From positions 186,001 to 250,000 of the forward strand of contig JACKQL020000053.1 of the NCBI GenBank assembly GCA_018296165.2: a stretch of 64,000 nt of DNA. The letters are read 5' to 3'. Both the position numbers and the translations under genes were made by a program. The first letter of the stretch is position 1. The number at the start of each line of letters is the position of its first letter. The notes under the pieces are model-generated. The model was not told the origin of the DNA and ran no database searches. It saw nothing but the letters and a program-made list of their open reading frames with translations. Origin of the DNA: Termitomyces sp. T153 (taxonomy: Eukaryota > Basidiomycota > Agaricomycetes > Agaricales > Lyophyllaceae). Positions 39,038-50,635 of the stretch are shown in pieces.

Positions 39038-40495
39038 TGTCTGCATACAACCCTGCATTCAACCTCACCAGCTACCCAACCAATGTCTATAGTAGGCTGG
39101 TACCTGAAAATTACTATGCCCCATTCTACCCAGGCCTCCCCATGGATCAGCATATTCCTTGTCATTGTATCCTAGATCTGAACCAGGCATTCTATGCTCC
39201 TTTTATCAGCTAGAGAATACCCCTGGGCTAGTGCCACTCCCCAATGTTTGCTGCTGATGGCAATACCCCTGCATGTACCCCAGAGAATCTCCTGGAGCAC
39301 TCCCAGCACTCCCCAACTCCACCTACCTCCCACCTACTCACTACTATGCATACCCCATCCCCACTACAGCCCCAACTCCTTCAGAGCAAACAGATAACTA
39401 TTTCCCCTCTCAATTGCCATTTCCCACTCAAATTCCCCTTTCTCCCAAACAGCAACAAGTTGAAGCCTATATCCAGCAGCATGACAAAGTCCTCTGCTTC
39501 TTCTACATCTCATCTGTGGAATTTGCAAGACATGCTCACACCCTTCTCATCAACCTAGGTTACTCCAACACCTTAACAACTCTGGAGGTCTGGGCAGATT
39601 GCCTCCTTGACTTTCACAAATGTTACCTGCAAGGAAACCTCTCCAAGATTACACAAGGCACTCTGGAAATCAACACCAATTTCTGGAGCAAGCTCCATGC
39701 TCTGGTCAAAGAAATTCATACTAGCCTGAACCCCTATCAGTTTGAGAACCCTCTGGACCCCACTTGTTCTTTCTATGTACAATGAGAGGAACCCACCAGA
39801 GCACAAAGTGAAGCCCCACCCCCAATTCCCCATCAGCAAGAAGAGCTCAACACCACATCTAACTTTCTGAAGAACCTCAACTCTGCTGGAGGACTCTTCA
39901 ACTAACCCACCACCCACACCTTGGGCCTCTCTGCTTGTCCTTAGACAGACTCTGTCCCCAGTGCCTTCCATACCTGGGACCAACCTGCTGCTCCTGAACC
40001 CCATGCTCAGAGGCCACCCTCATATATTAATGATGACAATCAAACTCTCTTCTACATTGATGAGTCTGGCAATCCTGGCAAAGAACCTGCCCCTCACAAT
40101 GGCCTTTTCTGAGACAGACTCCCCCATTTTGACCTCTGTGCTCCCTATGGCAACACTCCCCAGCCCCACCAAAATGCTCCAGCTCCCCTGCATCAACTCA
40201 TGGGCCCTAGAATACCTCAACCCCCTTTCCCCAACAACCTTCCTTGTCCCCTGCCAGTTTTCCTGCCCAACCCCTCCACTGACAACAATTACTTCAGACT
40301 ACCAACTCCCAGAGGACCCCCTCCCCCTTGCTGGGCCCCAGGCCCTCCTTCAGGCAATGCTGGCCAATCCTCAGGCAGTGGACCCCTCAATGATGGACCT
40401 CTAGACAAATAGAGCCTGGCCATGGACAACTTCTCTCCTCAGTGCAGCAACAGAAATAATTATTACTACTACTACAATGTCAGACCCCCACCTTG
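39038..40495 (+). pseudogene. gag of element H, cut and stop-ridden
   Basis: Starts MSAYNPAFNLTSYPTNVYSR. The central part (39273-39785) contains KQQQVEAYIQQHDKVLCFFY and LLDFHKCYLQGNLSKITQG, matching the gag of element L block by block, including FENPLDPTCSF. Several in-frame stops (for example after YVQ near 39783, and after PFIS near 39211) show it is dead. The frame ends in a Tyr run (NNYYYYYNVRPPP) at the J insertion. Zinc knuckle and pol are not in this half. Confidence 0.8.
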
Positions 40496-41642
40496 TGTCA
40501 TGACCCGTTCCCTGAAGCCCTGTACACCACTTGACAAACCCCCCTTCCCCCAGAACCCCCCCGACACTTTGTCAAACTTCCCCAGCACTCTGCACCTACT
40601 CCGGCTAACTCCGACACATTCTCAGCTAACTCCGACAGCTCCCTGGCCAACTCTGATGTCTTCCCTGCAGCCGCCAGTGCTTCCCCTGGACTTTCTGAGC
40701 CCCTGGGACCACTCCCCTGCCATGCCTGACCCCATTACACATCATCAACTCGACACCCTGGCTCCCCCGACTTACTCTGGGGTATTATGACAACCTCGGA
40801 ATGGACCACGTCACAATTGATCCCATCAACATATCAACGTGGCCCGCCCTCTGGTCGTAACTGACACCTGTCAACTCTGCCAAGCTCTGCCAAGCCCCGC
40901 CACCACAGCCAACATCCCCGAAGCTCTTCAGTAGTCAGTATATAAGACATAGAGTAGCTCCTCGTACTCTAGTCTTGAGATTATCTACTTATCTACATAC
41001 CAGCCTTTCCTGATGTGTTCCTGATTGTTTCTTCTTGTGTTTTGTGTCCCATGTCTTGTTTTCCTCACTCTCAGTCTCCCAGTCTTATCTCGTCTCTGTT
41101 CCATTATCTTTTCATTATCATTCCATGTCTCCGCTTGAATCTATTCTCGTTCTCATCTTGTCTTTGTCTCATTTTGTTCGACTCTGTCTCGTCCCATTTG
41201 ATTCTGTCTATTGTGTTCAAGTCCTCTCGACCATAACATCCTCATGAGCTCCGCAGTTATGATTATGAACCTCCGATGCTTGTTACCAACCCCGGACCCT
41301 GCTATACACTTGGCTCCAAACCCCATCAACTCCTGTTGATCCCCCATCAGAACTCCGGCTCTGCTCCTGTCATCTGCATAGCCTCCGCCTCCTCTGCACC
41401 TGCAATACTCACACACAGACTTATGCCTGAACCCCACCAAGCCCGTCCCCCTTCCCCGCAACTTGTCCTCTACTCCTCCAGACCTCCCCGGACTTGCTCA
41501 GATCAATTTCCCCTGGCTATCCTCACAAGTCCCCAGTGTTTGGAATACCTCCGAGTGCCCGGTTGTCAGTGCAGGGAATCATGTCTGCCTAGTAAGGACT
41601 TGCCCAGTGTAGCTGAGCCCCCGTGGTTAGCGGAACCTAACA
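40496..41642 (+). repeat. 5' LTR of element J, 1,147 bp
   Basis: Begins TGTCATGACCCGTTCC, ends GGAACCTAACA (G changed to A in the last block). Left duplication CCTTG at 40491-40495. Same length as the LTRs of K. Confidence 0.9.
40939..40983 (+). promoter_or_regulatory. LTR promoter of element J
   Basis: TATATAA at 40939-40945 and the start block AGTCTTGAGATTA at 40971-40983, 32 bp apart. The block differs by one base from the family form (GAG for GAT). Confidence 0.75.
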
Positions 41643-41655
41643 TAATCTCAAGACT
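41643..41655 (+). other. Self-priming primer-binding site of element J
   Basis: TAATCTCAAGACT directly after the LTR. It is exactly complementary to the J start block, including the J-specific base, so both partners changed together. Confidence 0.85.
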
Positions 41656-41671
41656 CTCCCTTACCCCACTC

Positions 41672-41791
41672 ATGATGTCTGCACTAACCCTGCACACACA
41701 TCTGACAAACACCTCTGATGTCTACGACCGGCCCATGCCTGGAAACCACTATGATTCATATTGCCCCGCCCAATTTGCCAAGGCACATTGA
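41672..41791 (+). CDS. Short gag-leader-like ORF of element J
   Basis: About 39 codons: MMSALTLHTHLTNTSDVYDR, then PGNHYDSYCPAQFAKAH and TGA. It resembles the first 35 residues of the gag of H and L (MSA..NP.......VY..L.PENPYAPFYP) but stops early. The K copy has the same length, the same stop position and the same last residues AH. Either a conserved short ORF kept in the non-autonomous family or a shared fossil of gag; function unknown. Confidence 0.5.
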   Translation: MMSALTLHTHLTNTSDVYDRPMPGNHYDSYCPAQFAKAH

Positions 41792-44145
41792 GTCACAGAT
41801 CTGACACAAAATGCCCCTTCCACCCCAGTTACATCTATACAATGGCTCTATTCATGGACACCCTCTTACAGCTCCCACACTCCCCCACCATCTCCGCCAG
41901 CTCCACCCCCCCACAGAGGCTGACCCTGACATCACCAAAGCTTCACCCAAAACCCTGGCAACAATTTGACCCAGTGCTTGACAACTTCTCCAACACCACA
42001 CCCTCACTCCTCCAACAACAATAGCAAAAGCCCCGCCATGGAAAATTGCTCACCACATGAAAGACTAATCGCCAACCTCACCCAAGACAACAAAGAGACC
42101 TCCGAGAATGCATTCCCCCGAACCCCGCCTTTGGACCCTCCAACCCACAGCAGCTCCGTGCACCATCAGGAACAGACCCAGCGGGTTCCTGACAATATCG
42201 AGTCTGTCCACAACCCCAATAGCAGAACCCCGCCACCAGATCATCTGACTTTTGCACCCATCCCTGTGAAGGTCCCCCCTCCCAAAACTAGCCCCGCCGC
42301 CGACTGGAATCAAACTCAACCCAGCAACCCCATCCACAATGACACAAGATTCCGAGACCGACGCTAACCCCCAATTACAGAACCCACTTCCGGGATCAGT
42401 TAGGACCTCCCGGTTGACTTGGCCATCACCTCTGCCAACAAATGAAGGGGCCCCGATGCCTCCGACCTGACCCCAACAACCCTGGAACAAGACCAAGGAA
42501 TCCTCAAGCTTCTAGGCGGTCAAGAAAGGAACGGCTACGCACCCCCGCCCTGCTGCTTGAAGCACAGCCCAAAATTAACAAGGATAACCATGGCACCCCG
42601 ACTCTCAACCAAGAACAACTCCGGACTCCCACCCACTATTTCAGCGCCTGCCTACTATCTCAACACCCTCTCCCATGTGATCCGGAACCTCTGATGTTAA
42701 AGACCCTCAATGCCGACCCTCCCCACACACCACCCCCAGATGTAAACTCTGCCACCAGACTCTGCCACCTCCCACAAAGGAACCCCCAGCATAGGAGTTA
42801 TCCTGAACTAACTATAGGAAAAATGGCCCTGTACAAAGTAGTTCCCAAAGTATTCTAAAATCACTGATCTGTTCACATAAGGGAGGGAGAAGCCCCACCA
42901 TCGTCCCAGAAACTGCCAATCAACCCACTCAAAACGTCCTGACGACCCAAGAGCATACGCTCTGACATCCAGGGAGGACTTCCCTGCCAGGACCGACAAC
43001 CCAAATAACCCTGTGCTGACTCGAAGCTGCCCCAACCCACCCCTCTGACCCACTCCAGATTCTGGCAACACAACTCTGGGGCCCCCACTCTGACTCCGAT
43101 ATCCAACCAAGGAGACCTATGATGCCAGCCCCACACTCCATACAACCCTGCCCCTACACCAGAAGATGTCCCTCAAGCAGGGACCGCATCAATGGAGTAA
43201 CCAGAAACAAACCCCATGTGAAGTAATCCCCCCAGAGTACCCTAAAAGTTGCTGATGCCTTCCCCAAGAAGCGAGCAGTGCTTCTCCCCACTGCCACCCA
43301 CCCACATTCGCAACAACCTCTGGACCACTCCGGAGCACAAATGAAGAATTGCTCTGACCCCGCTGTGACTCCCAGGGAGTCCCACACCAATGCTTCCCCA
43401 CGACCAACTTCCCCACCGCCCTCCAACAATTGTGAACAACCATCTCCCCCCATCCAAGCTTAGCTCCAGGAGCCACCGCCACTCCTACACAACAACTCTG
43501 CTGCTCAGCAAAAACCCCCCACTCCGGAGCTCTCCCTCTGATTTGCAACACAACCCCACCAACAAGTTAAGACCCAACCCCAATCCCTGCATCAACCCTG
43601 GACCCCTGGTACTCACGCTTGGAATGGCGGACTGACAAAATGCACCTCAGACCCCTTCCTCCACCCGCACCACCCCCAAAGCCAACACAACCAACAAACC
43701 CCCCACCAAGTGACCCTTGTGTTGACTCTGGGACTGCCAACTTCTTCCCTGATGAAAGAACCACTGACCCCCAGAAGGAACAACCCACGGAACAAGCCCC
43801 GAAGCATCTCCGCTGAGGTGAGCCATTCCCCAACCAGCCCCTGCGCTGCCCCTGCCCAAAGAAGCATCCACCAATACAACCCCAACAGACCTCCAAACTC
43901 TAGGGAGTGTCAGAAATACATAAGACCCCTCTGTCTGTCTCTGGACTTACCCTGGGTCAGGAAAGCAATGTCATGTAGATGACCCAGAACCTTCAAATTT
44001 TGGCTCCAGACCCAAAGGAACTGGTCAGGACTGATCACCCCACACCCCATCCTCTCGGTCATCAACACTCTGGAGCACACCAAAGCACCACCCGAACATG
44101 CCTGCCCACAGACGCAATACTCTGGAGCATGACTTTGACCCAGAC
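41792..44145 (+). other. Body of element J, no recognisable domain
   Basis: C- and A-rich sense strand full of Pro/Thr/Asn codons in short frames (for example 41966-42367 and 42442-42858), none conserved as a whole. The matching part of K lies at about 53760-55614. It ends at the L insertion after GACTTTGACCCAGAC; in K the same sequence goes on with CAACTATACTGCG. Confidence 0.6.
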
Positions 44146-45142
44146 TGTCAGATTCTGCTGACGATGGGGGCTCAGTACACTGGCAAGTCCTTACTAGGTG
44201 GACGCGATGTCCTGCGCTTATAACCAGGCATCCGGAGTTGGAGTGGAGGTGGGGAAGGCTTGCGAGGGGGTTCTAGGGAAAGCGGCCTAAGCAAGTCCTG
44301 AATGGTCCGGAGGAGTCTGAGACTGAAGGTATTGGTTGTTGACCCAGGGCGGGTGTCAGGGCTAGTTCATGGGCACGCAAATAGATTGCAGGGTAAGTGG
44401 AGGCTTTTCAGGTGATGGGGGCGGGGCCGGAGTTGGATAGGGGATTACCAGGGCTTGATGGGTCCTGGGGCCGAGCAGAGAACAAGGATCGGAGTTGTCG
44501 TAAGAATGTTTGGGTCGTGGCACATGCGTGGAGTTCGTACTGACATAGGGAGCAAGAGGAACTTAGAAGAACAAAGGAGATATGTACAGTCGAGACAAGA
44601 CAGAGACAAGACAAGACTGAGGAGAAAGATAGATCCAAAACTTAAAAATAGAAACAGAGACGAGACGAGAGACAAAACATAGGAAACCGGTAAATGTAAT
44701 ATCAAGACTAAAGTTCAAGGAGTTATTCTACGACTTATATACTGACTACTGGGTACCCCAGAGGGCGGTGGATATGGCAGCAGGAGTCGACGGAGCTATG
44801 CGGAGTTGACAGGTGTTGGGTACAATCCAAGGGCAGCCACGGCGGTATTCTGATGGGATCAGTTGGGGGCGCGGGCTGCTCCGAGGATGTCGTGATACTC
44901 TGGGACGGGTCGGGTAAACTAGAGTAGGGGGTCAGGAATGTATGATGTGGCCAGGAATGGTGAGGGAAGGTTTCAGGGGGAGTGTTGATGGCTACAGAGA
45001 GGGTGTTGGAGTTGCTGTTGGGGTTTGCTGGAGAAGTGTCAGAGTTATCCAGTGTGGGCACAAAAGTGTGGGCAGGGTTCAGGGGAGTTAGATGGGAAAT
45101 CAGGAGGGGTTGGGAACAGTGTCTAGGGAGTGGGTCATGACA
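44146..45142 (-). repeat. 3' LTR of element L, 997 bp
   Basis: Reads TGTCAGATTCTGC at the left, GGGTCATGACA at the right. Directly adjoined by the polypurine tract. Confidence 0.9.
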
Positions 45143-45155
45143 TTACCCTCCCTTC
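45143..45155 (-). other. Polypurine tract of element L
   Basis: On the minus strand GAAGGGAGGGTAA ends at the first base of the 3' LTR. Position and purine content fit a plus-strand primer. Confidence 0.75.
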
Positions 45156-45310
45156 AGCGTTGAGACCCTCAAGACGTGGGGAGCGAGTCGGGGATCGGTA
45201 GGGTGTGGGAAACAAAGTTGATCAATATTGATTAAACCGCAGCAAGCGGCGGCGGCATGGGGAAGGAAGTCGAGGTGTGGCCGCTGTTCGTCAGGGACTC
45301 CTTTCTAAGT

Positions 45311-45356
45311 TATTAAAAGGGGTGGACGCACTCGGGAGTCCCCCAGCTTGTTGTAA
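45311..45356 (+). promoter_or_regulatory. Promoter of antisense gene copy A
   Basis: TATTAAAAGG at 45311-45320, 44 bp before the ATG. The same ATTAAAAG block stands 42-46 bp before the ATG of copies B and C. Upstream, the string CAATATTGAT is shared with K. Confidence 0.6.
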
Positions 45357-47052
45357 TGTCTTCTTCAGCTTATTCTCCCACAGCATCTAGGTTGCCATCC
45401 CTGCCATCCCAGCCGTTGTCTTCCAAGGATTCAGAGGGTTGCCGAGATTGCTGTCGGATCGAGGCAATGTACCATAGCCATAAGTGCGGTCTGTCTCATG
45501 TACCCCAGAATACTGATTGGTCCTTTGCAGAGTTGTCCGTGGCTGTGGCAGGCCCCTCAGGGCCATCGTCTGGTGCAGACATAACGCAGCCACCAGCGGG
45601 CGTGGCCCCTTCTACGTGCTCCAAGTCTGTCATTTGTCCAGGGGTAGTCCGGCTTGTCCCAGAGAGTTTGAGGGTGGTACAGGCAGAGGTGACGCCGGAG
45701 CAGTTTGCCGAGGCAGTGGGTCGGGCGAGGGGTCCCCCCACCCTCGAGTGGTGTCAGGCGGCGGCCCTGGTGAGTGGCTACTTAGCTTTATGTTTCCTGG
45801 ACCAACATGCCCCTGCAGTGTGCGTCTTGCACCCAACGAGGGGAGCAGTGTGAATTTGAGGAGCCTGCATCAGGGATATGGTGGGACATGTCAGTGTGCC
45901 TTCCGTGCTGTTTGTGGCATGAGAAGTGCTCCATCACTCTGAGTTGGCGTGCTGCTTGCATCACAGTGGAGCAAGAGTGGGATCAAGATTGGGTTGCAGT
46001 GCAACTGGAGGAAGGGCGGAAGGGCAGGGTGTCAGGGAGGGGCTCCGGGGCTGGGGGAGGGGAACGGATTAGCGTGCCTGCTATGAAGGTGGGGCCCCCG
46101 CGGGGTGGATGGAGGGAGGGGGCCCCTCCCATGCAGGAGAAAGGGAAACGGAGAGTGTCCCCTTTACCTGAGGCGGGTCCCAGTAAGTGGGCGCGGGGCG
46201 AGCAGGTAATGGGGGGCCCCCCTGGTTCTGCAGTATACTCCCCTACATCCGGAGCCCCCATTGAGCAGTCCGCAGATAGGTCGTGGTTGGTGGCGGAGGC
46301 CTATCTGCGGCGTCAGGTAGAGAGCTTGGAACGGTTGTTGGTCGCATGCAAGGAGGAGGTTCAGGGGGTACGGGAGGAGAGGGACGGGGCTTGATAGGAG
46401 CTGGACAGGGTTTGGAGGGAATGGGACTTGGCGCGGAAGGACAAGGATGTCGCTGTGGGGACTGCTGCAGAGCGATTGTCTCGTCTGCAGGAGTTGGAGG
46501 TGTGGACGGTGCATTTGCAGGCGCGGGCGGAGGTGGCGGAGGTGGCGATGCAGCAGGCAGGAGGCTCAGGGGCACAGGAGACTCAGCAGGGTTCCAGCAC
46601 TGGGGAAGTCTGGGCGGCGGCGGAGAGGGCACAGTGGCGGGAGGAATGGCTTGCCAACAAGGCAGCCTCGGGCCGGTGAGGAGTGCTTTGTGAGTGGTTT
46701 CCTTGCTTCCCATCTCCTAAGCACTGATTCCGTTTCCATAGACTGGGCCAGAGAGCATCGCATCCTTCTCGACAGAGCGTCGGCAGCGCTGGGGTCCATC
46801 CATGATGGGTTGGCAAGGATACCCAGGGACCTTCTGCTGGAGTTGGGTCAAGGGGTTATGCAGATGGGGCATCTGTTGGCAGGGCATTGGCAGAGGGCGA
46901 CGGCAGACCCTGGAGCGTGGTGGGAGATGGCAATGGACGTGGGGGAACCACTTCCCAGGCAACCTGAGGTTCTGGTGATGGTAGTGGCGCAGTTGGAAGT
47001 GTTCATGGTGGGAAGGGTAGCAGAGTTAGGGTCGGAGGAGGAGGAGGAGTGA
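45356..47052 (+). pseudogene. Antisense gene copy A (in element L): C6 cysteine cluster plus coiled coil
   Basis: Opposite to gag-pol. Exon 1 starts MSSSAYSPTASRLPSLPSQP and ends ARGPPTLEWCQAAAL. A 49-bp intron (45770-45818, donor GTGAGT, acceptor CAG, phase 0) joins to CASCTQRGEQC, a 15-residue loop, and CLPCCLWHEKC: C-x2-C-x6-C-x15-C-x2-C-x6-C, like a Zn2Cys6 cluster with a long loop. Then a Pro/Gly-rich linker with KRRVSPLPEAGPSK, and a coiled coil from LRRQVESLERLL on. Two stops, TGA TAG at 46392-46397, break it (the coiled coil goes on in frame after them), most likely from CGA and CAG. A second probable intron near 46676 leads to WAREHRILLDRASAALGSIH and an acidic end EEEEE. Function unknown; a DNA-binding regulator is a guess from the cysteine cluster. 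Confidence 0.72.
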
Positions 47053-47360
47053 GGGGGAACTCAGACCCTGTTGTTGAATTGTTCTCTGTCCATTCCTGTT
47101 TGATATGTATATTCACTGCTTGTCGCTATACATTCCCTGGTCCTTCTGCTGAGTGTGGGAAGTTTCAGATAGAGTGAGGAGAGAAGTAAGTGAAAACAGG
47201 TAGGAGAGTACTGGTGGGAGTTGAATCCCTGGTGAACCCAGAGGCAGGGGTTACGCCCACTACTGCCATCTGTGTTGGGTCAGTCCCGGGGGTTCCAGGG
47301 CTTGGTGGGATTTCATCAGTGGAAGTCCCAGAGTTTGTCGGGGGCTCTGTTGAGGTTCTT
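47053..47360. other. Spacer between antisense gene A and the end of pol in element L
   Basis: Convergent 3' ends of the antisense gene and pol meet here. Short frames only, no domain. Confidence 0.5.
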
Positions 47361-48850
47361 TCAGGGTTCCCATGTGTCATCCTCAGGTCTGTAGCCCTTC
47401 CAGTGGACCAAGTACTGGAGTTGGCCGCAGACTATCCAGGAGTCAAGGATCTCGTCGACCTCATAGTGATACTCATCCTCGACTTTGACAGGGGGCGGTC
47501 GGCTGGGGCGTTGGCCGGGGAAGGGGTCTGGAGCATGTTTTTCAAGGAGTCAAACGTGGAACACAGGGTGTAGGCCCTTCAGGCCCGGAGGCAGGTCAAG
47601 CTTGTAAGCGTGGGTGGAGACCTTCTGGAGGACCTTGAATGGGCCCGAGGCATTTGTGGTTGAGTTTGATGGAAGGCCTCTGGGTCTTGAGATTTCGCCG
47701 GTCGAGCCAGACCAAGGTGCCAGGGGGCCAGTCGGGGGTCAGCTTGCGACGGGCATCGGCGTGCTTGGAGTAGGCTTGGTTGGTGGTGTCAATCTCATCC
47801 CGGAGGAATTGGTGGAGAGATCAGAGGTCCTTGGCAACCTCATGGGCAACATGGGAAGGAATGTCTTTGAGGGACAGCATGAGTCGGGGATTGTAGCCCT
47901 TGTTGGTGTAAAAGGGGGAAACTCTGGTGGTGGAGTGAGGCGTGTTGTTGTAGGTGAATTCAGCGAGGGGAAGCTCCACGCGCCAGTTGTTCTGTAAATA
48001 GTTAATGTAGAGGCAAAGATACTGTTCTAACATCTGGTTTACGCATTTGGTTTGTCCATCGGTTTCCAGGTGATAGGCAGTAGAGAGGCTGGTTTTGATT
48101 TTGAGCGCCTTGCACAGCAATTGCCAAAAATGGGATACAAATAGGGGTCCGCAGTTGGAGACAATGTTGTCAGGAAGTCCATGTTTGGAGAATACATGTT
48201 CGAGAAATAGTCTGGCAAAGTCCGGAGTGGTGTCAGTGGTGTGGCAGGGGATGAAGAGGGCTTGTTTAGTAAGGCAGCAGACAACGACAAGGATTGCGTC
48301 GAAACCTTCAGAGTTGGGGAGTTTGACAATATGATTCATAGATATTGAGGACCAGGGGCAGCAACCGACGGGGAGGGGTTTCAGTAATCTGTGGGGGCGG
48401 TGGCGGGGTACTTTGGCCCATAGGCAGGGTTCGCAGGCCCTTACGTATTGCGTGACGTCCTTCTTCATTCCTGGCCAAAAATAAGTCTGGGAGATGAGTT
48501 GAAGGGTCTTATGAATTCCTGGGTGCCCCCGGAGTTTGTGGTTGTGGTGTTGTTGGAGTATGTTGAGGCAAATGGACTTGTGGTCCGGGGTGTAGATTCG
48601 TCCACTCCGGAGCAGGAGGCAGTGGTCCGGAGATAGCAAAAAGGGGTTGTCTATGCTCGACTCATTGGAGTTGTTGCGAGGGTCATGCTGGTTGAAGAAG
48701 GGGTCCGGGGGTGAATTCCTGATTTGCTGGAAGATCCCTTCTTTGTTTAAAATCAGCACAGCATGTAGATGTTCGGGTGGGATTACCACTCGATGGTTGA
48801 ATGCATTTTGTTCGGTTTCGAACGATTTCTTCGGATATACGTTGGGTTTT
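47361..48850 (-). pseudogene. Integrase with chromodomain of element L, catalytic triad lost
   Basis: Minus-strand reading: HHCC zinc region with HKLRGHPGIHKTL, TYFWPGMKKDV and CEPCLWAK; core with MNHIVKLPNSEGFDAILVV, NIVSNCGPLFVSHFW and TDGQTKCVNQ. In active relatives these three sites carry D, D and E (MDFI, VSDRG, DGQTER); here they are N, N and K. After the core come FTYNNTPHSTT and LVWLDRRNLKTQRPS, GPFKVLQKVS. A chromodomain is readable near 47370-47490: [34 protein letters not shown], then TGA. Stops after AKDL and in FHV also break the frame. Confidence 0.88.
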
Positions 48851-50630
48851 CAAGTGAGGGCATTGGGCTTTGCGCCGAGTTGCCCAGGGCAGTAGTGAAT
48901 AGTAAAATCATACTCCAAGAGGGTTTTGGACCATTGAGCTTGGTGGTGGCTGAGCTGTTTCGTGGTCATAAAATATTGCAGGTTATTGTGATCAGAGTAG
49001 ACTTGGATGCGGTGTGGGGACCCCTTGAGGTAGGCCCGCCACTGACAAAAGGCTTCAACAATTGCAAGGAGTTCCTTGTCGTAAATATTGTAGTTGAGTT
49101 CCGCTGGGATCATTGATTGGGTGTAGAAGGCGATGGGGCAGAGGTCCTTGCCCCCCGAGTCTGACTGGGAGAGTATCCCGGCGATAGTGTAGTCGGAGGC
49201 GTTACATTCAAGCACGATCGGTAGGGAGGGGTCAAAATGGCAGAGGACCGGAGCGGAGGTGAAGGCCTTCTTCAGGAGGAGGAATATGTTCTGGCACTTG
49301 CTGTCCCAGTCCCAAGGGGTGTCCTTCTGTGTGAGTCGGTTGAGGGGTTTGGTGATCCCGGAGTAGTTGTCGATGAAGCGGCAATAGAAGTTAGCAAACC
49401 CCAAGAATGACTGTACCTCCTTGACATTCTGCGAGGAGGGCCAGTTGAGTATCATGTCAACCTTGGCGGGGTCCATGCACACACCGTCGGGGGTGACAAT
49501 GACTCTGAGATATTCGACTTCTGTTGTGTGGAAGGAGCACTTCTCAGGTTTAGCGTGGAGGTGATATTCTCGGAGTTGTTCCAAAACACGGCGGACGTGC
49601 TCCAAATGCTCTGCCAGTGAATTCAAGTAGATCAGGATATCATCCAAATATATGATGACAAAAACGTCATTCATGTCATGGAAGATGTCATTCATGAAGT
49701 ACTGGAAGGTGGCGGGGGAGTTAGTCATTCTGAAGGGCATTACAAGATACTCAAAGAGGCCATAGCAGGTGTGAAAGGCCCAGGGTGATCCGGACGTTGT
49801 TGTAGCTGGCATGGAGGTCGATTTTTGTATAAATCTTGGCGCTGCAAAGATGATCAACAAGGTCTCCGATTAAGGGGAGGGGGTACCAGTTCTTTTTGGT
49901 GACTTTGTTGAGTCCCCAATAATCCACGCAGAGTCGGAGGGATCCGTCTTTTTTCTTGGCAAACAGAACCGGGGCGCCAGCCGCGGAGATCGACAGGCGT
50001 ATAAAATCTTTGCCGAGCATGTCGTCGAGGTATTCCTTCAGGGCCCGGAGCTCAATTTTGGACATGTTGTAGATCTTGCCAAACAGGGGTGAGGTACCTT
50101 CTTTGAGGTCAATCTTGTGGTTGTAGGAGCGGTGCAGAGGGAGTTCCTTGGCACTTCCTTCAGAGAACACATCAGTGAACTCATGATACTCTGGGAGAAC
50201 TACTTTGGATAGGATCTGTTCCTCCATCTTGCTTTCTGGCGCAGTAGTCCCTGTGCGGAGGTATTCCTTGGGTAGGGCTGGCGTGACTTGCAACTGGAAG
50301 GCGGGGGTGCCTTCTCATAGGAGGCGTGCGAAGGGGACGGCGCCGATGATTTTAATGTTGAGGTCTCTGGGGTTGACAGGGTTGGGTACCGTAGGTGTAA
50401 CAGTTGAGTCCGGGGTGATGTCAGGGTTGGTCAGGGGCTTCAGGCGTCGCTGGTCGCTGGTTGGGGTAGCACGGGCCCTTATATTGATTCCGAGGTATGT
50501 TGGGGAGCAGCCGTCGTAATTTGTCTGAGGGTGATTGAGACGGAGATGTGCTTCTTTCTCTGTCAGGGTTGTCGTCGGAGGTTAGGGAATCCTGGGTTGT
50601 TCCAGAGGTGATGGTGTCGAGGCGGGGAAC
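48850..50630 (-). pseudogene. Reverse transcriptase and RNase H of element L
   Basis: From the K insertion: VPRLDTITSGTTQD, spacer, then the RT N-terminal part (49751-50293) with [41 protein letters not shown] and [16 protein letters not shown] frame change near 49790 leads to [20 protein letters not shown] and the active-site block VIIYLDDILIYL (YLDD kept), FLGFANFYCRFI and the connection domain. RNase H follows with the block VLECNASDYTIAGILSQ (first catalytic D changed to N), AFYTQSM, YDKELLAIVEAF and a stop within KPNALT. One stop precedes [10 protein letters not shown]. So the enzyme is dead although domains are clear. Confidence 0.9.
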
Positions 50631-50635
50631 GTCAA

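Larger units (their letters stand above)
37925..40495 (+). mobile_element. Element H, left part: 5' LTR and most of gag
   Basis: Autonomous-type Ty3/Gypsy element. The 5' LTR (37925-39004) is followed directly by the primer site and a gag frame of the same type as that of element L. The element is cut at 40495 by element J, which carries the left duplication CCTTG (40491-40495). The rest of gag, pol and the 3' LTR are not in the window. CpG-poor, so older than J, K and L. Confidence 0.85.
40496..44145 (+). mobile_element. Element J, left part (non-autonomous LTR element)
   Basis: The 5' LTR (40496-41642), the primer site and a body of about 2.5 kb are homologous to the body of K. No gag-pol. 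Cut at 44145 by element L and continued at 61447. CpG pairs largely kept, so younger than H. Confidence 0.85.

Noticed and set aside
42808..43896. Long minus-strand frames over the J body (Gly/Val/Trp-rich)
   Set aside because: They mirror the C-rich sense strand and are not kept in K; composition explains them.
45356..47052. Reading antisense copy A as a host Zn2Cys6 transcription factor gene that L carries by chance
   Set aside because: The same gene sits at the same place in K and J, so it belongs to the element family.
47190..47997. Plus-strand frames at 47190-47573 and 47614-47997
   Set aside because: Shadows of the chromodomain and integrase C terminus on the minus strand.
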